This document shows, in pieces, positions 12,824 to 19,327 of a DNA stretch of 19,327 bases. Source of the stretch: Treponema sp. Its GTDB lineage: Bacteria > Spirochaetota > Spirochaetia > Treponematales > Breznakiellaceae. The stretch lies in NCBI GenBank assembly GCA_031277045.1, contig JAISLX010000067.1:1-19327 (forward strand). The letters run 5' to 3'. Under the pieces are notes generated by a model, which searched no databases, had not been told where the DNA came from, and saw only the letters and a program-made list of their open reading frames with translations. The position numbers and the translations under genes were made by a program. Position 1 is the first letter of the stretch. Each line of letters opens with the position of its first letter.

Positions 12824-14891
12824 AACGGATAACTCTACCCCATAAAGGACTGGCTTGGGCGGTTCGCAGAATCCACTGATCCTCGTACAGGCGGAACACG
12901 GCAAGAATGTCTCCTGTCAGGGGATCATGCCAGGAAACGCAGCCTTCCGCGTCAAGAACAACGAAGTACGGATTCCCATCGGCAATGCTCAGGGCAAGAC
13001 CCGGTCCCCGTTCCAGGCCGATCATTCCCCCGGGGACGTAGATAACTGCCCCGCTTCCCCCGATGGTGGAGGCGAGAAAGCCGTTGACCTCGGCAAGACT
13101 ATAGCGGGTATCCTCACTGTTGTACTCCACAAGCCGCGCCGAATTGACGCCTTCCCGGGTGTCCAGCTTGACGATAGATGTTTGCAGACCATTTTCCGTC
13201 CCCTCCACCGTTACCCCGTAGACTGTGCCGGAAGCGCCCCTGTACACCAGAATCCCCGTCGAGACCGGGTAAGGAATAGGGACCGTTTCGCCTGTTTTTA
13301 TGTCGATTTTGAGAAAGGGGGCGGTTATTCCCTGGGAAAACGAGACGCCATGCCCCAGAACAACATTGTCCCGGTCGATAAAGACCGCGTCCATAGCGCC
13401 GATAAAGACTTCGCTATAAAGTTCCGCGCCGTCCGGCAGGGACAAAACCGAAACATTCCCGCGTATGTCAAGAAACAGCCCCCGGTCTTCCAGCGCTGAT
13501 ACAGAGCGGAGGGGAAAGCGTGAAAAAATCCCGGCGGGGCGGCTCTGGGCGGTCTCCAGACCGGGGAACGGGGCATCCCCCTTTTCCGACCGGAACGCGG
13601 GAAGGGGAAGAGGGGATCCGTCCTGCCAGAGCAGGAAACGATCCTCCGCGGCAGAGCTTCCCACCGCGGTAATCCGCGTATAAACGCTTGAGGGTTCCAG
13701 TCTTATGACATCCCCGTTCTTCAGTTTCAGGAAATCCAGGGGGATATAACCTAGGCGGCCTTCCCCGGTCAAAAAGGCGATGCTTTCAGCCCCGGCAGCG
13801 ATTTCAGGGATCCGTGTCTGGGCCCTGGTCGTTAGTTTTCGCACGGCGGACAGGGGAAAGCGCGGGCCCGCTGTCAGCAGATCCCCTTCCGCGGTACCGA
13901 GCGCGATTCGGGGAAGCGCGGCAGTCCCGGATCCGGGAGAAAAGGGCAGCAGTGCGTTGACGGTTATGGCGGCGGGAAGGGGGAAATATTCCCGCCGCTC
14001 AACGCGGTCGGTATTGTCCATTCTGAACCGGAGGATTCCGTCTTCGCCGCTGGTTTTTACCAGACAGTACAGTTCGGCGCCCAGACCGTAAAGCTGTCCC
14101 AAGGAAACGGAACTGTCCCGCGCCAATTCATCACCCGTGTCGGCCCGCAGAATTACCAGCCCTTCCTGGTCAATACCCGCGAAAAAACGATTGTTTCCGA
14201 AAAGGACGGGGGATTCGAGGTTGGCGGGGACATTGAAAGTCAGGGAACTGTCATACGCGGGAACAAGGCGCAGCTCTCCGTCCATCTTCAAGTCCCAGTA
14301 GGAAAGAACGCCCGCCGGGGAATAGGTCAGCAGAACCTGTTCGGTACGGCCTATGACGGCAAAACTGATGGTCGAGGGAAAGTTTTCGGGAATATTCCGG
14401 GGATCAAGGAGCAGTTCCCCGGTGTCGCTGTTTACCAGAACAAGACCCGTTGTTCCGGATCGGGCGATGATAAGGTAGGCGCCCCCCGCGGAATAGCTGA
14501 GGTTTCGCACCGGATCCCGGAAATCCAGGGTAAAGATGTTTTTGAAGGTCTTGTAATCCCAGACGGAAACGCGGTATTGACCCAGATTATCGGTTTCAAC
14601 ACAGGCGATTTGAGACGTTCCCGGACGGAGGGCCGCGGCGGAGATGGGGAGACTACTGATCTGGAAACGTACCAGCGCATGCTCCTGATCCCACAGTTCC
14701 AAAAAGCCGTCTTCGCCGGCGCTTATGATCCGCTCCCCGTCGTAGTGAAGACTGTTTATCTTTCCCTGATGGGGGCCGGGGGTAATGTCCTGAAAAACCC
14801 AGAGACTGTTTTCCTCCTGGGCGCGGATCCCACCCGGAACCGCGAACAGGGTAAAGAACAGCGCGATGAGGTACGGGTTTTTCTGTTTCAT
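12822..14891 (-). CDS. Secreted WD40-like beta-propeller protein
   Basis: A 689-residue exported protein. The N-terminus (MKQKNPYLIALFFTLFAVPGGIRAQEE) is a standard signal peptide with probable cleavage after IRA or AQ; there is no lipobox cysteine. The mature part is beta-strand-rich with repeated short blocks of the type INSLHYDGERIISAGEDGFLELWD and later YRVSVWDYKT, GLVLVNSDTGELL and CVSWHDPLTGDILAVF, consistent with one or two seven- or eight-bladed propellers of degenerate WD40/PQQ type. No enzymatic residues are recognised. The start ATG lies 12 bases after rseP, with a poor Shine-Dalgarno sequence. As the last gene of the frr-rseP operon it may act in the periplasm with envelope assembly, but that is inference from position. 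A similar gene follows rseP in Treponema pallidum as I recall it. Confidence 0.85.
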   Translation of the reverse strand: MKQKNPYLIALFFTLFAVPGGIRAQEENSLWVFQDITPGPHQGKINSLHYDGERIISAGEDGFLELWDQEHALVRFQISSLPISAAALRPGTSQIACVETDNLGQYRVSVWDYKTFKNIFTLDFRDPVRNLSYSAGGAYLIIARSGTTGLVLVNSDTGELLLDPRNIPENFPSTISFAVIGRTEQVLLTYSPAGVLSYWDLKMDGELRLVPAYDSSLTFNVPANLESPVLFGNNRFFAGIDQEGLVILRADTGDELARDSSVSLGQLYGLGAELYCLVKTSGEDGILRFRMDNTDRVERREYFPLPAAITVNALLPFSPGSGTAALPRIALGTAEGDLLTAGPRFPLSAVRKLTTRAQTRIPEIAAGAESIAFLTGEGRLGYIPLDFLKLKNGDVIRLEPSSVYTRITAVGSSAAEDRFLLWQDGSPLPLPAFRSEKGDAPFPGLETAQSRPAGIFSRFPLRSVSALEDRGLFLDIRGNVSVLSLPDGAELYSEVFIGAMDAVFIDRDNVVLGHGVSFSQGITAPFLKIDIKTGETVPIPYPVSTGILVYRGASGTVYGVTVEGTENGLQTSIVKLDTREGVNSARLVEYNSEDTRYSLAEVNGFLASTIGGSGAVIYVPGGMIGLERGPGLALSIADGNPYFVVLDAEGCVSWHDPLTGDILAVFRLYEDQWILRTAQASPLWGRVIR

Positions 14892-14903
14892 GTCAACTTC
14901 ATA

Positions 14904-16250
14904 TCAACGCCGGACCAGAAACAAAATATCGCCAAAAACGGCGAAGATCAAAAGCCCGAAAATAAGTACCACGCCCACAGTCTGAAAAGCGTTTACAGTC
15001 CGGGGATGGAGGGGTTTTCGCTTAACCGCCTCGATCAGGTAAAGGACAATCGCGCCGCCATCCAGTACCGGCAGGGGGAGCAGGTTCATTACGCAAAGAG
15101 CAATGGAAATAAGGGCAAGGAAATTGGCCAGAGAACTTAAACCCGTGCCGATGCCTTCCGCGAAACCCTCGGCGGCAATGTCCCCCGTCATGTAGGTGAT
15201 CCGCAGGGGGCCGGACACGGCCTGGGTCAGATCGATCCCCTTAAAAAGCAGGGAAAGGCTTTCCAGCGATACCACCAGGGTCTTCCAGGTTTCCCCGATC
15301 CCCCGCGCCAGGGCCGCGGGGAGGGAAAGAGGGGGCGCCCGGTACCTTAGGCTACGGTAACTTAGTCCGGTCTCCGCCCCCGCTTCGGTATAAAGGGGGA
15401 CCAGCGTCGCCTTTCCCTCGGCCCCGTTCCGGTCGTATTCCAGTTCCAGGCTGGGGGGATTCCCCTCCAGTATCTTCGCCAGGGCAAGCGTATGGGGAAT
15501 ATCCGTGCCGTTAGCCCGGAGAATCCGGTCCCCGCTTTGAAGTCCCGCGGCGGCGGCGGCTCCGGTAACGTTTTCCACAAGCGGATCGGTCCAAAAATAG
15601 ACCCCTATCTTTCCGGCCCCGGTCTGCTTGTCCAGATCAGGCTTTATCGACAGGACAAGCCGCTCCCCGTCCCGTTCCACCAGGAGGGAGAGGTTCTTTT
15701 CGGGGTTGGTCGAGATGCGTTCCCGCACATCGTGGTAGTAGGGGGTTTCGGCGCCGTTGACGGCTATAATACGGTCGCCGGTTCTGAGGCCCGCGCTGTC
15801 CGCGGGGTAGCCTTCCCCGTCGCCCATATCCGATGCAAGGATGATCCGGTTCTCCAGGGTGTTCGCCTCGAAACCCAGCCCCCAGATGACGGAAAAAACC
15901 AGCACGGCGAAGATCAGGTTGAAAAAGGGGCCCGCGAAAGACACCAGGATGCGGCGGAAGGGTCCGGCGTTGAAAAAACTGCCCGGCGAGGGGATGATGG
16001 AATCCCGCTTTTTCTCCCAGGCTTCCTGGAATTCGTTATCGCCCTTCATCTTGCAGTAACCGCCCAGGGGGAACAGGCCGATGCGGTACTCAACCCCCCG
16101 GATCTTTTTTTTGAGGATGGGCTTTCCCCAGCCGATGGAAAAGGCCTCCACGTCGATACCAACAAACCGGGCGGCAAGAAAATGCCCCAGCTCGTGGACG
16201 AAAACCACGATCCCCAGGCCCGCGAACCCAAGCAGTATTTTCCACAACAT
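14904..16250 (-). CDS. rseP: RIP (site-2 type) zinc metalloprotease
   Basis: A 448-residue inner-membrane site-2 protease that cuts transmembrane substrates such as anti-sigma factors or signal peptide remnants. HELGH (His19, Glu20, His23) lies in the first membrane helix and the third zinc ligand is in LPLPVLDGG near the C-terminus. Between them lie a GGYCKMKGD segment, a helix (FAGPFFNLIFAVLVFSVIWG) and two PDZ-like domains (SAGLRTGDRIIAVNG and AAGLQSGDRILRANG). I chose ATG 16250, which has AGGTGG five bases upstream; a GTG at 16259 three codons earlier would overlap dxr by 8 bases. Order dxr-rseP is common in bacteria. Confidence 0.95.
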   Translation of the reverse strand: MLWKILLGFAGLGIVVFVHELGHFLAARFVGIDVEAFSIGWGKPILKKKIRGVEYRIGLFPLGGYCKMKGDNEFQEAWEKKRDSIIPSPGSFFNAGPFRRILVSFAGPFFNLIFAVLVFSVIWGLGFEANTLENRIILASDMGDGEGYPADSAGLRTGDRIIAVNGAETPYYHDVRERISTNPEKNLSLLVERDGERLVLSIKPDLDKQTGAGKIGVYFWTDPLVENVTGAAAAAGLQSGDRILRANGTDIPHTLALAKILEGNPPSLELEYDRNGAEGKATLVPLYTEAGAETGLSYRSLRYRAPPLSLPAALARGIGETWKTLVVSLESLSLLFKGIDLTQAVSGPLRITYMTGDIAAEGFAEGIGTGLSSLANFLALISIALCVMNLLPLPVLDGGAIVLYLIEAVKRKPLHPRTVNAFQTVGVVLIFGLLIFAVFGDILFLVRR

Positions 16251-16251
16251 T

Positions 16252-17346
16252 CTATCCACCTATCCGGGAGGCGGCGATTTCCCGCGACCTCCTGTCCGCT
16301 TCCGCGATTGATTCCAGGTTAAGTTCCCCTCCCCAGTCCTGTTCCAAAACATAACGCACCACCCCGGCTATATCAAGAAAACCCGCGCGGCCCTGAAAAA
16401 AAGCGTTTACCGCCTCCTCGTTGGCCCCGTTGTAGGCACAGGGGTAAAGCCCCCCCAGCCGGGCCGCCTCGTAAGCCAGGGGCAGCATGGGGAAACGCTC
16501 CCCGTCGGGCGCTTCAAAATCCAGGCGGAGCCCCGCGAGATCCAGGGTCCCGAAAGGGGAGGAAGAAAGTTCCGGCCAGTAAAGGGCCTCCTGGATGGGA
16601 AGCCGCATGTCCGGCCGGGAAAGCTGGGCGTAGAGGGCCCCGTCCCTCATCCGTATAAGAGAATGTACCACGCTTTGGGGATGGATGACGACCTTTACCT
16701 GTCCGGGTTTCATGTCGAAGAGCCGCACCGCCTCTATCACTTCCAGGGCCTTGTTTGCCATGGTGGCGGAGTCCACGGTGATTTTGGGGCCCATGTTCCA
16801 GGTGGGGTGGGCCAGGGCTTCGGCGGCCTTCACCGTTTTTAGCCGTTCCAGGCTGTATTGCCGGAAGGGGCCCCCGGAGGCGGTGAGGACGATCTCCTCC
16901 ACGGCCTCCCGGTTCCGGGCTTCCAGGAGATGAAAGACCGCGGCGTGTTCGGAATCCACCGGGATGACGGGGAGCCCTTGTTTTTCGGCCAGGGCCTTGA
17001 CCAGGGGGTAGGCCATGACCACGGTTTCCTTGTTTGCCAGGGCCAGGGCGGAACCGGCTGTGAGGGCCGCCAGGGAGGGGGCCAGGCCCGCGGCCCCGGC
17101 GATACCGTTCACCGTGATTTCCGCCCCCGCCTCCGCAATGGCGGCGGGGAGATCCCCCGCCAGGGCCAGACGGGCGCCGGGGAAAGCGGCCCCCAGCTTT
17201 TCCAGTTCGGCGGCCCTGGAATTGGCGGACAGGAGGACCACCTCAAAATCGCCGGGATGGGAACGGACCACGTCCAGGGCGCTTCCCCCGATGGACCCGG
17301 TGGCCCCCAGGATCGCCAACCGCCTTCCCGCTCTCCGCATACGCAA
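16252..17346 (-). CDS. dxr: 1-deoxy-D-xylulose 5-phosphate reductoisomerase
   Basis: A 364-residue DXR (IspC), which converts DXP to MEP with NADPH, the committed step of the MEP isoprenoid pathway and the target of fosmidomycin. Motifs are complete: NADPH loop GATGSIG (14-20), ALANKE (102-107), metal-binding VDSEHAAVF (Asp131, Glu133), LTASGGPFR, HPTWNMG (180-186), DSATMANK (192-199) and NGANEEAV in the C-terminal part. It is slightly shorter than the E. coli enzyme (398). The longest frame starts at TTG 17346 with AGG six bases upstream; ATG 17340 is a near alternative. Seven bases separate it from cdsA. Confidence 0.97.
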   Translation of the reverse strand: MRMRRAGRRLAILGATGSIGGSALDVVRSHPGDFEVVLLSANSRAAELEKLGAAFPGARLALAGDLPAAIAEAGAEITVNGIAGAAGLAPSLAALTAGSALALANKETVVMAYPLVKALAEKQGLPVIPVDSEHAAVFHLLEARNREAVEEIVLTASGGPFRQYSLERLKTVKAAEALAHPTWNMGPKITVDSATMANKALEVIEAVRLFDMKPGQVKVVIHPQSVVHSLIRMRDGALYAQLSRPDMRLPIQEALYWPELSSSPFGTLDLAGLRLDFEAPDGERFPMLPLAYEAARLGGLYPCAYNGANEEAVNAFFQGRAGFLDIAGVVRYVLEQDWGGELNLESIAEADRRSREIAASRIGG

Positions 17347-17353
17347 CAGGCGC

Positions 17354-18196
17354 CTAGAAGATCGCCCGGTAGAGGATGTAAAACACCGGGGCCGCCAGGG
17401 AAATCGAATCGATGCAGTCCAGAACCCCCCCCCGGCCGGGGATGAGCGTACCTGAGTCTTTTATGCCGGAACTGCGCTTCATGGCGGATTCCGCCAGGTC
17501 CCCCAGATTCGCGGCGATCCCCGTACAGAGGCCGGTGATTATTCCCCCAAGGGGGGGCAGCCGGGAGGCAAAGACGGTTCCGATAAGGGTCTCCGCCCCC
17601 GCGCCGATGAGGATGGACGCGCAGACGCCGCCGATGAAACCGGCGGCGCTTTTGTTGGGGCTGGCGGGGATCAGGCCCCGGTTCCCCCGGCCAAAGAGCA
17701 TCCCCGCCGCCCAGGCTGCGGAATCGTTGGCAAAGACGATGAGGAGGAAGACGAGGATCACCATTTGCGCCCGGGGGAGGCCGCTCATCCGTACCAGGCA
17801 GGCCAGGAAGAGTCCCGGATAGAGCATCAGGGAGAAACCCGCGACGGTCTTTTCCGTGTAATCTTTGAGTTTTTCCTCCGGCGAGAAGACCCGGGACGCC
17901 AGGAGCCACAGGGCCCCCAGGATAAAAATGATTGAAAAGGCCGGGTCCTTCCCCAGGCTGATCTGGACCGTGGTAACGGCGGGGGCCAGGGCCCCCAGGA
18001 TCGCCGCCTCCGCCGGGTGGACGGACATCCCCTTCGGTTTAAGGATACTGGCAAATTCCAGGGCCCCCAGGGCGCTGAATATGATGATCACGATGTTGAG
18101 GGCCAGGTGGTTAAGCTGGGGGAGGAAAAGGATAATCCCCGCGATCAGGGGAAGCCCGATGACGAAAACCAGGAGCCGCTGGAGGATCTTTTTCAT
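17354..18196 (-). CDS. cdsA: Phosphatidate cytidylyltransferase
   Basis: A 280-residue membrane enzyme making CDP-diacylglycerol from phosphatidate and CTP for phospholipid synthesis, with about eight hydrophobic helices. The C-terminal family signature is recognisable at 237-263: SAMKRSSGIKDSGTLIPGRG, then GVLDCID. Compared with the classical pattern S-x-x-K-R-x4-K-D...P-x-H-G-G-x-x-D-R-x-D, His is Arg255 and the Arg after the first Asp is Cys261, while Lys246, Asp247, Asp260 and Asp263 are kept. An uninterrupted run of nine G residues on the coding strand (17425-17433) encodes part of this signature. ATG start overlaps the uppS stop by 4 bases (ATGA). Confidence 0.94.
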   Translation of the reverse strand: MKKILQRLLVFVIGLPLIAGIILFLPQLNHLALNIVIIIFSALGALEFASILKPKGMSVHPAEAAILGALAPAVTTVQISLGKDPAFSIIFILGALWLLASRVFSPEEKLKDYTEKTVAGFSLMLYPGLFLACLVRMSGLPRAQMVILVFLLIVFANDSAAWAAGMLFGRGNRGLIPASPNKSAAGFIGGVCASILIGAGAETLIGTVFASRLPPLGGIITGLCTGIAANLGDLAESAMKRSSGIKDSGTLIPGRGGVLDCIDSISLAAPVFYILYRAIF

Positions 18197-18900
18197 GGGG
18201 CCCCCGGGGGTTCGGTTCCCCCGAAACGGCGGTCCCTCCCGCCATAGGAAGCCAGGGCGGTATCAAGATCGGCCTCCGAAAAGTCGGGCCAGAATTTTTC
18301 AGATATATAGTATTCGGCGTAGGCCCCTTCCCAGAGGAGGAAGTTGCTGGTCCGGAATTCCCCCGCCGTTCTGACGATAAGATCCGGGTCTGGTACGTCG
18401 GGATTATCCAGGCAGGAGCGCAGCAGGGCCTCCGTGAAAGCCGCCGGCGGCCCATTGTCCAGGGCCCGAGTCACCGCCCGGACGATCTCGTCCCGGCCGC
18501 CGTAGTTCAGGGCCAGGATGACCTGCATGCCCGTAAAATTCCGGGTGTCCTCCATGGCGGCGGCCATATCCTCCCGGATTTCCCGGGGAAGGCCCTCCGC
18601 GTCCCCGGCGTGGCGGATGCGAATAGCATGTTCCCGGTAAAAATCCAGTTCCCCCCGCAGGTACTGTCGCACCAGGCCCATGATAAAGCCAACCTCGTCG
18701 GCGGCGCGTTTCCAATTTTCGGTGGAGAAGGTATACAGGGTCAGGTAGGAGACGCCCCGGTCGCTGGCGGCCTTAACGATCCGTTTTGCCGCCTTTAGTC
18801 CCTCCAGATGACCCTGGGTCCGGGCCAGGCCCCGGGCCTTTGCCCAGCGCCCGTTCCCGTCCATGATGATTCCCAGATGACCGGGGATTTTTCCGTTCAA
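18193..18900 (-). CDS. uppS: Undecaprenyl diphosphate synthase (cis-prenyltransferase)
   Basis: A 235-residue cis-prenyltransferase that elongates farnesyl diphosphate with isopentenyl diphosphate to the C55 carrier of peptidoglycan synthesis. All family motifs are present: IIMDGNGRWAK with catalytic Asp14, TQGHLEG, YLTLYTFSTENWKR, ILALNYGGRDEI, and DPDLIVRTAGEFRTSNFLLW followed by AYAEYY and FWPDF. Ser of the usual RTSGE is Ala here. Length is normal. The start is TTG at 18900 with GGAG about ten bases upstream, four bases after the frr stop. The protein's own first Met after this is in the DGNGRW motif, too late to be the start. Confidence 0.97.
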   Translation of the reverse strand: MNGKIPGHLGIIMDGNGRWAKARGLARTQGHLEGLKAAKRIVKAASDRGVSYLTLYTFSTENWKRAADEVGFIMGLVRQYLRGELDFYREHAIRIRHAGDAEGLPREIREDMAAAMEDTRNFTGMQVILALNYGGRDEIVRAVTRALDNGPPAAFTEALLRSCLDNPDVPDPDLIVRTAGEFRTSNFLLWEGAYAEYYISEKFWPDFSEADLDTALASYGGRDRRFGGTEPPGAP

Positions 18901-18904
18901 TTGG

Positions 18905-19327
18905 CTATTGCTCCAATATCTCTTTCTCTTTTTCTTCCAGGGTCTGATTCAGCTTGGAGATATAGCCGTCGGTGAGCTTTTGCAATTCTTCCCCGTACCT
19001 GCTTTCCTCGTCTTCCGTAAGTTCCCCGTCTTTCAGAAGCTTCTTGAGTTCCTCGTTGCCGTCCCGGCGGATATTCCGCACCGCCACCCGGCTCTGTTCC
19101 GCCTGGGCCTTGGCAAGTTTGACCAGTTCCTTGCGCCGCTCCTCCGTCAGGGGGGGGATGTTGATCCGGATCACCTTGCCGTCGTTCCCCGGATTCAGGG
19201 AAAGCTCGGAGGAGCGGATGGCCTTTTCGATCTCCCCGATAAGGTTCTTGTCCCAGGGCTGAATCACGATGAGCCGGGCTTCGGGGATGGAAATGTTGGC
19301 CACCTGGTTCAGGGGGGATTTTTCCCC
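18905..19327 (-). CDS. frr: Ribosome recycling factor, 5' end outside the window
   Basis: C-terminal 140 residues of RRF, which with EF-G splits post-termination ribosomes. The frame is open to the right edge and reads GEKSPLNQVANISIPEARLI at its visible beginning, equal to the YYG-x-x-x-PLNQ-A-IS-PEAR-L region around residues 30-50 of full-length RRF (about 185). VRNIRRDGNEELKKL and the charged C-terminal helix ending EKEKEILEQ are also typical. The apparent in-frame GTG at 19303 is the Val of QVANIS, not a start. About 45 N-terminal residues are missing because of the window boundary. It heads the minus-strand operon as seen here. Confidence 0.96.
   Translation of the reverse strand, partial: GEKSPLNQVANISIPEARLIVIQPWDKNLIGEIEKAIRSSELSLNPGNDGKVIRINIPPLTEERRKELVKLAKAQAEQSRVAVRNIRRDGNEELKKLLKDGELTEDEESRYGEELQKLTDGYISKLNQTLEEKEKEILEQ

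Noticed and set aside
15492..16322. 276-codon plus-strand frame
   Set aside because: Antisense to rseP and the end of dxr, both of which carry catalytic motifs.
18905..19303. Complete short frr starting at GTG 19303
   Set aside because: The frame stays open to the window edge and upstream codons give the conserved EKSPLNQ segment, so the gene is cut by the window rather than short.

Overview
The window is GC-rich, gene-dense bacterial chromosome. Two conserved gene blocks suggest a spirochaete of the Treponema group, and the high G+C would fit a gut treponeme, but this is inference from gene order and protein style. The blocks are frr-uppS-cdsA-dxr-rseP followed by a secreted beta-propeller protein (minus strand, right end), and rpsF-ssb-rpsR-(YybS-like membrane protein)-rplI-dnaB (plus strand, centre). 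The second order is shared with other bacteria such as Bacillus. I saw no rRNA, tRNA, CRISPR array, insertion sequence or phage gene, and no stretch over 300 bases lacks a gene.

Layout. Positions 1-2547 (minus) hold a glycosyltransferase and, 9 bases downstream, a DEAD-box-type RNA helicase. A 220-base divergent gap follows. Positions 2768-4234 (plus) encode a sodium:solute symporter. After a hairpin-rich gap, 4343-7716 (plus) carries a Uma2-type nuclease-fold protein, iorA and iorB (each overlapping its upstream neighbour by 4 bases) and a YbaK/ProX-type deacylase. The IorA protein lacks the C-terminal ferredoxin domain of archaeal IorA.

Positions 7713-12786 (plus) are the ribosomal protein and replication cluster. 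A plausible promoter at the very end of the YbaK gene precedes a leader of about 190 bases that can fold into several hairpins, one of whose segments can also pair with the rpsF Shine-Dalgarno region. Further near-perfect hairpins lie directly before the ribosome binding sites of rpsR and rplI, and near the start of the membrane-protein gene. The cluster ends with dnaB and a small ComFB-like Cys-rich protein.

Positions 12822-19327 (minus) form a tightly packed operon whose first gene, frr, runs off the right edge. It couples ribosome recycling, undecaprenyl diphosphate synthesis, CDP-diacylglycerol synthesis, the MEP isoprenoid pathway, site-2 proteolysis and a secreted beta-propeller protein, a largely cell-envelope theme. 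dxr makes MEP-pathway intermediates that feed the isoprenyl diphosphates UppS elongates. The two main blocks converge at about 12787-12821.

The observations most worth a second look are the dense RNA structure in the ribosomal protein operon, the ferredoxin-less IorA coupled to a Uma2 gene, the ComFB-like protein behind dnaB, and the G9 tract inside the variant CdsA signature.
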